Positions 19,920 through 31,406 of a stretch of 64,000 nt of DNA are shown here, one piece after another. The position numbers and the translations under genes are program-made. The stretch is from Blepharisma stoltei. Its lineage: Eukaryota; Ciliophora; Heterotrichea; Heterotrichida; Blepharismidae. The stretch's first letter is position 1. Every line of letters starts with the position of its first letter. Where the stretch lies: assembly GCA_914767885.1 (NCBI GenBank), contig CAJZBQ010000020.1, forward strand, positions 62,001-126,000, read 5' to 3'. The notes below the pieces were generated by a model, which worked only from the letters and a program-made list of their open reading frames with translations, made no database searches and had not been told where the DNA came from.

Positions 19920-22900
19920 TTACATCCACGGCATCCACCCATAAAACATCACTCTCAAATTTTCTGTATCCGTCGCTTCCTTTATCAAGCTTTTCACCTG
20001 CTGCAGCGTCGACGTATAATACATCTCACTATTCACCTGCTTTTTCCTATCAAGCCTCGCTTCCACAATTTTCAGCGTATTACTGACACTTTCATCATTT
20101 CTACTAATTTCTGGATTTTTAATTGGACAATTCAAAGGGTCGGAAATAAAGCTTTCAAATTGGCTTAAAAGGACTGCTTTATTATTTTGGAAACATTTAA
20201 GCACTATTTCACAAGTATAGGTAAACTCTCCGTCCTCAAAAAACAGCCCCATTGCATCTTGCAGTTCAGGGGTTAATCTAAAAGGCACTACTTCTGGCTT
20301 TGGAAGCAGGGTTCCCATATTAAAAATGCACTCAAAATCAATCAGCATAAGCTCACCAGTGTCGTTGAACATTAAAATATTGTCACAATGTCTGTCCCCA
20401 AGACCTATAATATATCCAAACATAGACCATGATGCAAGAGATCGTGTGAATTTTAGCCTTGCATTAAGCCAATTATTGTGATGAGGAAATTTATCGTAAA
20501 AATACTGATGCAGACAGGGTCGTATAGTTCTCTGTAGTATTTCTCAAAGGTCTGGGTTATATGTGTCTTTAGAAGGATGCAGTTTTTGGGCACTTGCGAC
20601 GTCTAGTTTAATACCATTTTTTAGCCACTGTTGGGTAATAATACTTTTAAGCGTTGCTGTGTTTTCGACCCATTCCACAATGCCGCAGTCAGAGCCTATA
20701 GGAATTAGGCTATAGCTTGGAAACCGTATGCCTAGTCTTTTTGCTTTTGGGTCTTTTTCTAGAATTCTATTACCCTCCTCCCTAAGCGAACAAAACCATT
20801 GAAAAATCCCTATTTTTGGTAAAAACTCACCCTCCTTGATCAAAATCATTTTTTAAGAAGTATTATTTTGATATGTAAGTGATAATATTATAATGAAATC
20901 TCTAGTTAATCTGTTTAATTTTAAAGATAAGTTTACAAATTGAACTAATATTTGCTTTAATTATTTCGAATAAGGATTTTTTAAATCTAGAAAAAAAATT
21001 AATCGCCCTCTATAAGCAAATAAAATTTTTTTTTGTTCGCTCACTGAGGGGGTGTTAGCAGTTTCTATAATTGAGGCAACCCGAGACTCTTTTCGCATAT
21101 CAGAGCTTCTTTCATATTTGCATAAAAAATACCGTCGGACTCCATCGCTCCCAATCATTGATATTTTTTTGGGTTTTGCTTTGGAAGGCATGATTGTGAT
21201 TTCTTCTGATACTCTTTCAATGCACACTGGAGTCAAAGTAAACCCTGGAAACTCATTTCCTAGGCAAAATAAGGTTTTTGGGTATTTTTTTAACGATGAC
21301 CCCCCCTCAATCTTCATGCTACTGCAACAAAAATTTTTCGAAAAATCTTCATGCCTACTGCAACACACACGAGAGAAATAAATGGTGACGTTGACGGAAA
21401 TTGGACACCGAGGCGCACCTCCTATGGAGCTGGTAAGACCCATTGCTGATGAAGCTGAATATACAGGTCTCATTCCTGTTCTAAGTAGGCCTTCAGTTGT
21501 GGGGAAGCAGTGCCGAAAAGGAAGTTTTGTTTCTCCCCCGAAGGTTTTCCCTGTCCCTGCCAGATGGGCTAGACAGGTTTTTCCTACCACATGGTCTTCC
21601 TTCATCGGGACCATCGGGGCACTCAGACAGAAGTGGCTCTGTCCAAAGGTGCTGATCCCTTGGACAGGTGGTTTTGACCAGAAATCAAGATGGCGTCGGG
21701 CCTGGGAGTATGGTTGCATCAGAACCCGACCTGGAGTCGTCTTTCGACGTATGGCCTTTTAAAACTAACTAACTAACTAACTACTGCAACACAACATTTT
21801 TATAAAAAAAATTAATGCATTTTTCTCTAGGTGAGTTTCTCAAAAAAACCATAAAATAGCGCTACTGTAGGTGAAATGACCTTCTCATCGAGATTTGGAC
21901 GGCTATTGCTATCGCTCGCCATTTTATTAAACTTATCTAGCTAAAAAGTACGGAAAAATTTAAGATGTCATCGGAAATTTGTTGCAAGAGGATTAGGATT
22001 ATTACAGGCAGGCGCTAGCCATATTGATGACGCAGTCATTAAAGACCTCCCGTACGGAAGGTTCTACTGCTTTTCGACTCCAGCCCAGAGAATCTATCCC
22101 TCTTACAAGTGCCCTTCCGGTACCTTCTGTCTCCTCCTTGCCTTGGGAGTTCAGTCTTGAGTGGGCGGCTTATGGATTTCTGTGGCCCTGGGCGATTGGG
22201 AGTAGCTTGATTCCAAGGATCATCTCTTGAATTCTATTGGGTATCAGAGTGCCTTTCTTCGACAGCTACAGGAAAAAGACTGTTCCCCTGTGGCCTGGGC
22301 TAAAACCCCAGTTTCTCGTTAGAGGAATACCCATGGGTCCTTGGATCCAAGGACGTTGTTGAACACCTCCATTTCCAACCACAGGAAAGTAGCCAAAACT
22401 TACCCGGATACACACTTCTTGAGCCTGCGTCTGATTCTTTGCTCGGAGTCTATCCCAATTCGCTGTAGCCATAGGTCTGGACTGCTGCGCCAAGAGGGCA
22501 GATTGACACATGTCGCCATTTTAATGTATATAATTTGTTGCAAGAGACATGAAAATTATTATTTTTTTTTTTATATAAAATTTTATATTAAAAAATTGCA
22601 TTTTTGTTGCAATAGACATGAAGATTTAGGGGGGGGTCATCGTTACTAATTCCTCATCTTTGATCTAATATTCTTGAAAATTTTCCTAAATTGAAAAATT
22701 ACCATTCCTTGATTGAAATTTTCATATAGTCAAGCATGAAATTTTACTTCTGTACCCCATATCTAGTCTAGCTATTTTTGATAGTAATGAATATTAGATA
22801 TATAACGTATAGCTACTTTTCCGCAATTATAATGTGATTTCTAGAACACTTACAAATATATTTCATACTTTATCTCTTATCTCTAGCACATAAAACATTT

Positions 22901-25900
22901 TATATAATTTCTTTCAAAAATTTTTAAAGCACCAGTCCTATGGTGATCTAAGGATGGGAAGGACTAAAAAATTTTCTTGTATTGGCATCGCTAAAGAGAC
23001 ATTTTTTAAATTTTGCATTTTTTTAGAAATTCCAGCTTTTTTGTGGTCAGCTTTAGCAAGGGTAACAAATTCCTTCATTAGGCTCTTATTAGCTTCTAAG
23101 CTGTCTAGTAATTTTCTCCCACAAATTTTTTCATATTGTGATAATAAATGGTTAAAAAATCCATCTCTGTCATATTTTTTATCAGCAAGCCCAAAAATAA
23201 GCCACGACATCTGTTGAGGATGTTGAATCAATAGTCTCAAAATGATTGAATTAACGACCTCTCTACAAGACGCTTTTGGATGCTCAATTTCTGCTAAAAT
23301 TTGATGGACACAGTCAGCCCAAATAAAAATAGGAAATTCTTCAGCCGCCTGTCCCATAATATCATTTAATTTGTCTATAAGCTCATTTTCACTGAGGAGC
23401 CTATTTAATGCAAAATATAATGACAAAGCTCTTGTCATTGATGAATGGTATCGAGCATGGCCATAATATAAAGATTTTGCATAAAAAATAGCTGCCAAAG
23501 CTGCTGATTCTGCATTTTCTTCTGAAACTTTAAAATTCACTAGATTATTGTCTATAAATGAAGCTATTTCATTGAATCCTTTTTCAATATAAAGTCTAAC
23601 AATTTCAAAATTTTGGTCATTATCAGCATCAAAATACTTTTCAATGTATTTTTCTGCATTATGACTCAAATTTAAGCCACTTCTGCATTTTACCCTGATA
23701 ACAAGCAACGCATATTTATATTTTAAACAAATATTCGGAATATTTGCATTTTTCGGGTCTTTTTCTTTATTTGGCTCGATCGCTTTCATTTCAGCTTTAA
23801 GTTCTTTAGAAAATAAAAATTCTCTTTCAGATAAATAATCGACCTTATATTTATAATAATTCAATAAATGTCCGTTCAGTTTTGGATAAATAGAAAAAAT
23901 TTCTTTTAAAAAATTTCTGCAATATTCGTATTTGTACTCCAATATGCCCACCTTTAATATTTTTCTAATGGAGTCTAAGCAAGCACTAATACAGTTATCC
24001 CTATTAGAAGAAATATAGGTGTTTTCCCTATATAGCCCGATAAGGGCCGTGGGTTCTCCGTGGAATCCCTCTGCTGGCTGAACCAACCAGTGAATTGGTC
24101 AAACCAACGCACTGAGTTAGTTTGACCAACAGAGGGATTCCACGGAGAACCCACGGCCCTTATCGGGCCATATAGGGAAAACCCCTATAACTAAGGTTAC
24201 TCTTTCTACTAGTTCGACGTATTCGAACTTCTGCTCAATATGAGAATTCCTCTCACATACTGTTGGATAATATTCCAAATTATTTTTATTTGTAAGCAAA
24301 ATAATATTTTCAATTATATGCTGGAATAAGGCGTGGTCATAAGCTTGTGCATAAGATGCAGATCTTGTTGAACTCTGGGCGATTCATATTTTTCGTGCTT
24401 TATTAATAGCAAGCTCAACTGACTGATTATTTAATAGTGCAAATAATATATTTCCAATTAAACTTTCAATATGGCAAATAGAGTAGCACTCTCTAGGCTT
24501 CCCAAGTCTTCAAGCTGCTCCAAATACAAGAGGGTTTATACTAAAAGAAAAATTTCAGGAATTTAAAATAAAATAATTTCCAGAAGAAAAAATATTTTGA
24601 ATATTTTTATCGTCATCTTGAGAAATCGAATAAAGTTCAAGAACTTCAGGAATTGCATTAATATACCGATTTTTAGCAAGCTCAACATAAATTGTTCTGC
24701 ATCATTCTACTTCTTCTTTAGTCAATAATCTTGGGCTATATCTCTTTTTCGTAGAAGAAATTCTTGATCTAATAGATAGTTCCAAAATATTCCAAGCTTT
24801 TGGAAATTCCTGTAAGTCAATTAATAAATTCATTTTCAGTGGAAAATTCAATAAGGAATATATCGGCATTTCAGTTTTTTCTAAAATCCGCAGCATCAGT
24901 CTTTTATGCCCTGCATTAGTATTTTGCAGAAAATCAGTAACATACCTTAAAAAATAATCCTGTTTACTTTTAAATAGCGCCAAAGCATGAGGCAAAATAT
25001 CAGCCACCACTTCAAGACTGATATCAATAAGATTTAAAATTGGAAAAAATTCTTCATTATCGCTTGAGTGAATAAGCCACTGAGACCATTCCCTTAAGCT
25101 CTTCATATCATTGAAGCATGGCTCATTTGTGAGCGAGGAGTATTCTTTCATAAACATCCCATCCAAAACTTCCAATACGATTTCTTCATTTTCAGTCATA
25201 TTGTCTTTTAGCCTAAGTTCTCCATAATAAATTCTCTCTGATGAACAATAAATTTGTGAGACTTGCTCCATTATATTTTTTATTGTTTTTATATTGAATT
25301 TTGTAGGTTTTTCTATTACAAAATTTTCACTAATTCCTATTAGATTTCCATTGGCAATGGCTCCGATTTTTCCAGTCATTTCGTCAATAAGCTGGCCTAG
25401 TGGTATTGGGAGCTCTTGGATGTTATCTCTGGAGCTTTGGAGAGAAGTCGCTTTATTTAAAGCTAAAGCGACATAGCTTTTAAAGTTAAAACTGCATTTA
25501 TTAATAGCTTCTTCAATTATAGATAGCCCTGCATACTGGAGTATAGGAAAATTTGATTTAATTGCATTTGCTAGAGAAAAATAAAGCTCACACTCAATAT
25601 TTGCTTTATTTTTTATTTTGTTCCAGAGAGCTTCCACGCAAGTAAAGTTTGTTGAAAAAAGCATAGGCAGACATATAAAAATAAGCGAAGATGGATCATC
25701 TATATCTCTGACTCTCCCCCCTTTAAAAGTGAACAAAGCTATTGAGAAATGCCTTTTTTAGGGAAATTAATCCCATATCAAAAGCAAGCAGAATATTTTT
25801 AATACAATTTATTTTTTAAATAAAAATTTTTATAGTTTTTAACGAATCTATTTTTTTTATTATTTTAAGAGCCAAAACATATTTTTTTGCTATTATTGGA

Positions 25901-28900
25901 GAGTGATTGAAATTTTGTTTAAAACTGTTGATAGAATTTTTTCTGCTTTTGGAGATATTTTTCGAAAAGAAAAAGCTAATGAAATGATAGCGATGCAGTG
26001 GTCTTTTACAATATTCCAGCATGGCTTATTAATAATTCTTTCAAGAATTTCTAATACTGCTTTTGGTTCTAATATCATCAATGCTGAGCAGATACTTATG
26101 ATTTTATGAACAAGATATGGTAAGCAGTCTTTGCCATCTAGCAATGCTAACTCCCCTTCTCAAGCAAAAAAAAAAACTCTATAATGGTAGATGCTAATTT
26201 TTTTATTTTTATATATATTTTTAAAAAAATAACTAAATCACAAAAATTTGGAATTGGAAAAATTATCACTTTATATATCAAATTTTTTTATAAAACTATT
26301 TTTCATTAGCTTATGGAGGTATTTTTGTCTAGAAATAGGAATTTGCCCCTTTATTGAGTGGGAGTAAACAAATTTTGGCGATTCCGATAAGTACATTAAT
26401 TTTAAAAACGTCAGAAGGAAGCACAAACTCTTCAATTTTCCCCGCAAGAGGCAAAAAATCTTCCCAGCTGAACTGCTGCAAGTTTTTGGGCTGCTGTGAA
26501 AGTCTTTCTTCATTATTTCTAAACAGTGATTTAATTACACAAAAACTGTCAAAAAAATCCTGAATCGAGCTTTCATCCAAAGAAACCTCTGTAGACAAGC
26601 CAAAATTTTTATTCATCATCCATTTGGTAGAATTTACATCACTCATCCCGAATTTATTTAATAACAAATATGAAGTCCCTTCAAAAATGTGGCCAATTTC
26701 TTCAGGATTAAACAAGTTTCCAATAGTGAGTGCAGAATCACTATTTCCAGTCATAAATAATGATGCTGCCTTTTCAAGTCTAAACATAAGGCTAGGGTCT
26801 TTTTTTCATGCTATTTCGACAAGTATATTTGAATATAATAAAGTCACATTAGTTTGCGTTTCCTTTGAAATATAGCCTATAATTTCGTATATTTTTAAAT
26901 GGTCGGCATTTTCACTTACAAAAGCGACTGATTGAAATTTCATCATAATTTTTGATGAAAATTCTTGAGGATTTATTTTAAAAATTTTTAATAGAAAACC
27001 AAAAAATCCATTGCATTCTAAAGTCTTTAAGCATCATTGGAAAATATACTCTTGAGGTAAAAAGTCTAAGGCTGTTAATAAATCTATATTTAACTTTGTA
27101 AAAAGATAGGAAAGGGACTTTAGGGAGTTTTTTGCTAGTTTTTTAGCTGGACAAGGATTAAATAGAATTTCAATAAGTTCTAAAATGTATTTGAAGGTTT
27201 TAAGGGATTCGTTATCTATGAGCTTTATTATTGTAGAAGCAGCTTTTCTTGATAAAGTATTGGATTCTATGGATTGAATAAGCTCATTCATTATGTCTTG
27301 GGTAACTTTTGAGCATTGCTTTATACCTCCAATAGACAGCCAGTCAATTGGGAATATGTTTAGTTTAAGAGAAAGAGGCAAAGAAACCAATTTTTTTAAT
27401 GATTGTTCTGAAAAGCGAAGGCCAAACCATTTATTTGCATATTTCCTATAACATAGCAGAAGCTGAATCTCTGTGCTCTTAATAATATCATTACAGGAAT
27501 AATTTTCATAAAAATTTGCCAATTTCTCTATCGTTCTACTATAAAAATTTTCTATGCCAATATCAGATTTAGACGATCTAGAAACAATATTTCTTCTATC
27601 CTGACTATCAGCAATTAAAATCCTATCTGAATAAATAAAATTCGGGTTACAACCCCCGCAATTATTGCAAATTTCATTATTAATTTCGCTTTCACAATTA
27701 ATACAAGTTCATGTATTAATTTCTAGAAAATTAATTTGTCATTGATTATCAACGGACTCGCTAAATAAATCGAGAAAAGGCAAAGAAAAAAGCACTGATT
27801 TAACAAAGTTTTTTATATTTTTTTTCGAAAAATTACAATTTCATTCAGCTCTATTCATAACCTCAGATATATAGTTTTTTAAATCAGGAATATGGTCTGG
27901 GTAGCTAAATGCTTCTATTGGGAGTATAGAGTTTAGAAGGAAAAGCTGTTTTCAGTCACTATTAGGATTAAAAAACTCAATTAGACTAGGGATGAAAGAA
28001 TAGTCAGATCCTTTGTATCATGGCAGCACTTTAAAGTGGTCTAAAGGATCAGAAACAGAATAAGTTTTCCCACAATAGGCACGAAATTTAGCAACTTCTA
28101 GTTTTAAATAGGAATTTTGAGTAGACATCTATTAGGTTTTCCTGGTAGAAACTTTATTGGAACCATTGGTCGAAAAAGTTTTTCTAATGTAAAGACTATA
28201 AAAATTTTAATAAATAATCAAAAGAAAATGTCTGCAAGAGAAAATATGCATAAGGAAAAGACATCTAGCTGGAATTTTGGTTTGGCGTTTCAATTCCATC
28301 AATCAGTTCTTTTATATAAATATTATTAGATAGACCATACCAAAATAATAAATCATAATAAGAAGTATTTTCAATCGTAATTTGTAGATGCTTACATAGC
28401 TCATTCAATATTGAGCTATCCTCATTATAGCATTTCAATGGCCGTCTTAAATCCAATTCATATGTTCTCAAAGGTATTTTTTGCCCATTATCTGATTTTA
28501 TTGCTTTGCTTGTATTTTGTGATACTTGAATTCTATTCATAATGATTTCTATAGTTTCATCAAAATTATTTAAACTTTTTTTTGCTAATAATAAATAAAA
28601 TCAAATAAATTCAGGATAATTCGCAATCATCTGTGGCAAAGAAAAGAGCTTTATTTTTGTTGGCTCAGATAGTAAAGCTGTACAGCATGCATTCACTAAT
28701 GGTTTTAACGGAAAAGTTTGGCTTGATTTTATATTTCTGCCTCTAAAATTCCATTTAGCCAATGCAATTTGTGTGAAATTAATTATAATTTCTTTATCAA
28801 TAAATTTCAAAATATTTGGATCATTTTCGATTGCTTTGTCGAAATATTCATTTTCTAATAGAGAAGTAATCCCTATGCTATTATCAGAATGCAGCCGCGT

Positions 28901-29647
28901 TAAAGCTTTAATACAGCTAAAAGCTATCCCTTTGCAGCCAATAGAATTCCTAAGCACGTCAATTATTTGTGATTTAAAATTTTCTAGGATAGGACTTTGA
29001 ATATTTTTTACAATTTTTCCTTCATATAAAGCTGCTATAGTTTGGATGAGAAAATTCGCCTTGATAAAGGCTTCTTCTCCTCTGTATTCATATATAAGAT
29101 CTTTAGGAAATTGGATTTCTTTATGTTGGCAATTAAGTGTGGTGCAGCATGGGAATTTTTTGCAGTTATCTTTATATAGAGTTTTCTCTAGGATTGCCCA
29201 GCCAAAAATGGCTTGAAACTAATATAAGACAAATAAGGGGAAAACTTTATAGCATTCTTCATGAATTCTGAGCTTGCTGAATTTAAAACTGATATTTTCA
29301 GCTTTCGCAGCTAGCGATTTAATAATCCTTAAAGTGTCTTGCAGAAAATGGAACTGAAGCTGATCTGAAAAAGTATCATTAATAAAAATAGCTAAGACAC
29401 TTTCAAAAGGCTTGCTCTGATATTGGGGTTTTGACAGCAATTCTAATAAAAAATACATAAGATCTCGCCAGCATGAGCCTGTATATTTTCCTTTAATAGT
29501 AAATGCTTCAAATGAATGATATAGTCTTTCAAATTCCTGAATCGAAGCGTCGTCTGATCATTTAATATCAATTATAAGATCCATAAGAGTGGAATCACAG
29601 CTAAGATGGGTGCAATCTTCAAGCTTGTCAACAAGATTATCTGACAT
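19920..29647 (-). CDS. ATR: ATR/Mec1-family PI3K-like checkpoint kinase, split by several IESs
   Basis: ATR senses RPA-coated single-stranded DNA and triggers the replication checkpoint. N-terminal helical repeats span 29647 to about 24700. A FAT domain (HARYHSSMTRALSLYFALNR; NSIILRLLIQHPQQMSWLIF) ends near 22940. The kinase lobe has KAKPKKISMIGSDG, GSDCGIVEWVENTA, the catalytic GLGDRHCDNIL and LIDFECIFNMG. FATC ends VMFYGWMPWM. IIDFECIFNMG with PEVVPFRLT is ATR-like rather than ATM or TOR. Well-supported IESs: 20771..21055, 21283..22938, 24014..24187, 26148..26364; weaker: 25701..25919. Two in-frame TAGs, at 29219..29221 and 28265..28267, remain. Candidate TA excisions (29189..29233 and 28122..28314) would remove both and give about 2312 residues. 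If they are real stops, the gene instead starts at ATG 28128. Confidence 0.82.
20771..21055. mobile_element. MITE-type IES, 285 bp, in the ATR kinase domain
   Basis: TA-bounded copy of the CCGTGAG-family MITE: left end CCTCCCTAAGCGAACAAAAC, right end TTTGTTCGCTCACTGAGGGG. Removal gives ...SIIETA-NRILEKDPK... in frame within the N lobe. Confidence 0.92.
21355..21793 (+). mobile_element. SINE-like element S1 nested in the hairpin element
   Basis: A body of about 413 bp flanked by CTACTGCAACACA direct repeats (21355..21367 and 21781..21793). It is GC-richer than its surroundings and ends in a (CTAA)n tail, so the plus strand is the likely sense. The long frames in it on both strands match no protein and are not annotated as genes. 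Confidence 0.75.
21976..22546 (-). mobile_element. SINE-like element S2 nested in the hairpin element
   Basis: A body of about 541 bp between two copies of AATTTGTTGCAAGAG (21976..21990 and 22532..22546). The left side has a GATTAGGATTATTA tail-like stretch, and the right end is GCCATTTTAATGTATAT, as in S3. Its target duplication has no TA. Confidence 0.75.
24014..24187. mobile_element. Palindromic IES, 174 bp, in ATR
   Basis: Near-perfect inverted repeats of about 60 bp: one arm starts TAGGTGTTTTCCCTATATAG and the other ends with the inverse. A short loop of GGTTGG/CCAACC type lies between them. TA-bounded; removal joins VERVTLV to ISSNRDNCIS in frame. Confidence 0.9.
25701..25919. mobile_element. 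Diverged MITE-type IES in ATR, boundaries tentative
   Basis: One side carries CTCTCCCCCCTTTAAAAGTG followed by AACAAAG, like the MITE terminus; the other ends GGAGAGTGATTG. Stops in all relevant frames require an excision here. TA at 25701 with TA at 25920 joins STVL to DDPSSLIFICL in frame. TA at 25932 also keeps frame, so the left limit is uncertain. Confidence 0.6.
26148..26364. mobile_element. Diverged MITE-type IES, 217 bp, in ATR
   Basis: Ends TAACTCCCCTTCTCAAGCAA and TTGAGTGGGAG-TA are weak copies of the MITE termini. Removal joins GIAKICL to ALLDGKDCLPYLV and corrects the frame shift between the two sides. Confidence 0.82.
28122..28314. other. Candidate IES or gene break in the ATR N-terminal region
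   Basis: An in-frame TAG at 28265 and a 9-bp direct repeat AGACATCTA (28123..28131 and 28259..28267) mark a discontinuity. Removing TA-to-TA 28122..28314 fuses NNIY to TQNSYLKLE in frame. The alternative is that ATR begins at ATG 28128 and a separate gene ends at 28265. Confidence 0.4.
29189..29233. other. Candidate short IES (45 bp) in the ATR N-terminal region
   Basis: The in-frame TAG at 29219..29221 would be removed by excision between TA at 29189 and TA at 29234, giving FPLEKTLYKDN. Other TA pairs are possible, and a true stop cannot be excluded. Confidence 0.35.
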
Positions 29648-29743
29648 ACCGCCAATATTTTACTTATATTTTATACATAATTTTAATAAAAATGTAAAAT
29701 CTTGCTTTAAAACAGTAAGCATGTATGTAATAAGTAACTAAAA

Positions 29744-31264
29744 TTAAGAAGAACTTTGCATTTTTTGTAATAATAAACAGTCCATAATTACCATTGCAGC
29801 CATAGATTCTACGATAGGAGTAGCTCTGGGCAAAACGCAAGAGTCATGTCTTCCTTTTGCTTCCAGAACTTCTAAATCTCCATCTCACTTATTCCTCCCC
29901 TCTGTGAGCCAACAAAATTTTTTGTCGGCTCTCGGAAGGGAAAATTTTATTTTTAAATTAATTTTTATTGTAAATTTTATATAAAAGACATTTTTTGCTC
30001 ACTCACAAAGGGTGGGTTTTTTTACCAAAAAGTAGGTTTTCCAATGATTTTGTTTGCTCACCAAGGGGAGTTAGCAGTTAATTGAGGCTTCTTTATAGTC
30101 GATACTGGTTTAAAAGCGACCCTAAAATCTATTGTGGCACCTGAGGAAATTCCTCCTAAGACTCCCCCAGCATGATTTGTCATAGGAAATAAGCCTTTTT
30201 CAGAGTTTAAAAAGCAATCATTATGTTGTGAGCCTAGCATATGAGTCCCTTCAAATCCTGAGCCTATCTCAAAACCTTTTGTCGAAGGAATTGAAAGCAT
30301 TGCGTGAGCTAATAATGCTTGAAGCTTATCAAAACAAGGCTCTCCTAGCCCTGATGGAACATTATAACATTTACATCTGATTATCCCTCCTAACGAATCC
30401 CCGTCAATTTTAGTGTCACGGATTTTTTTGGCAATTCTTAAAGCAGCATCAGGATTTGGACATCGGGTATTGACAATTTCTCTTTGCCCTTCAATTTCAG
30501 CGTTAATTATATTGCCATCCTTATCAATTGAGACTCCTTCACAATTTTTGTAAAATCAGTCTCCATTTTCGGTTGTGGTTATTTCTATAGAGCCAAGTCT
30601 ATCTATTTCTTCTCGGTCGGTCCATATGAGATCTTCAGGTAATTTTATGTTCTCTACAGACTCTACTCATGAAATTATTAAAATTCCGTGTTTTTCTTCT
30701 AACTTTCCTCCCTAGCCAGAGTTTTAAAAAATTTAATCCAAAAAGGTTTTAAAAATATTTAATTACAAAATCAATAGAAAAATTTATAAATTATATCTGT
30801 TAAAAATTAATAAAGTCTGAAAATTAGAAAGGAAGTAAATAATTTATAGCCAAGGCACCAGCTGCAACTCGGGCTGCAGTTTCTCTAGCTGAAGCCCTCC
30901 CACCTCCACTTTCTGCATTGCATCCGTATTTCATTCTATATGAAAAATCAGCATGTCCTGGTCTAGGAAATGCAGAAAGTTGTGAATAATCAGAAGATCT
31001 GGTGTCAGAATTAGCAATGCTTATACAAATAGGTGTGCCAAGAGTTATATTATTCTGTATACCTGAGAGGATAACAGCAGTGTCTGATTCAGATCTTTCT
31101 GTAGTTAATGAGCTTTGGCCTGGCCTGCGCCTAGAAAGATGATATTGAATTTGCTGTTGTGTTATTTCAAAACCTGAAGGCATTCCTTCTATAATGCAGC
31201 CTACTGCTTTTCCATGGCTTTCTCCATATGTTGTCACACGATAAACTCTTCCAAAGCTGCTCAT
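29744..31264 (-). CDS. ARO2: Chorismate synthase, two IESs
   Basis: This enzyme converts EPSP to chorismate, the last shikimate step, using reduced FMN. Signatures seen: [20 protein letters not shown] near the N terminus, [37 protein letters not shown], the middle [16 protein letters not shown] and [14 protein letters not shown], and the C-terminal [18 protein letters not shown]. Removing 30700..30835 and 29890..30071 at TA gives one frame of 400 residues, a normal family length. Trp (TGA) follows the second junction ([15 protein letters not shown]). It stands alone rather than fused in an AROM-type polypeptide. Without excision the protein would lack the C-terminal FMN-site residues. Confidence 0.95.
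29890..30071. mobile_element. MITE-type IES, 182 bp, in chorismate synthase
   Basis: A shortened copy of the CCGTGAG MITE: CTCCCCTCTGTGAGCCAACA at one end and TTTGCTCACCAAGGGGAGTTA at the other. It is TA-bounded, and its excision restores PQLTAKWDGDLE. Confidence 0.93.
30700..30835. other. Predicted IES, 136 bp, in chorismate synthase
   Basis: TA-bounded, with weak inverted ends (ACTTTCCTCC and GAAAGGAAG). Removal joins ALAINYL to [11 protein letters not shown] in frame, as required by the family. Confidence 0.92.
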
Positions 31265-31406
31265 ATTGTTTTTTATTAATAAAATGCTGAAATGTTTATT
31301 TTATATTTAAGCCTTGCATTATCATTGATATATTTTAATAAATCAATAATTTATTAAAAAGATACCTTAGTGCTTAATAATATAAAACCAATTTTACTAC
31401 ATAAAT

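Larger units (their letters stand above)
21291..22645. mobile_element. Hairpin element with TAACGATGACCCCCC terminal inverted repeats
   Basis: The left end TAACGATGACCCCCCCTCAA is repeated inverted at the right end (GGGGGGGGTCATCGTTA). Sub-terminal ATCTTCATG...TACTGCAACAAAA and its inverse follow. Without the two nested insertions it would be about 370-400 bp and non-coding. Confidence 0.82.
21283..22938. mobile_element. Composite 1656-bp IES in ATR (hairpin element carrying two SINE-like insertions)
   Basis: Joining TA at 22939 with TA at 21283 links the end of FAT (LPILRSP) to YPKTLFCLGNEFPGF in frame, giving the short linker expected in ATR. The insert contains a hairpin element (21291..22645), which itself holds two retroelement copies (21368..21780 and 21991..22531). 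Confidence 0.82.

Noticed and set aside
20961-21762. Long ORFs on both strands (126 aa and 252 aa) as independent genes
   Set aside because: They lie mostly in SINE-like element S1 and its host hairpin element. Only the part of the minus-strand frame at 21058..21282 is real, and it belongs to the ATR kinase lobe.
22645-22938. Minus-strand coding continuation of ATR between the hairpin element and the FAT end
   Set aside because: All frames contain TAA or TAG, and no join to YPKTLFC kept frame. Using TA at 22939 gives a clean in-frame join, so this stretch is treated as part of the IES.
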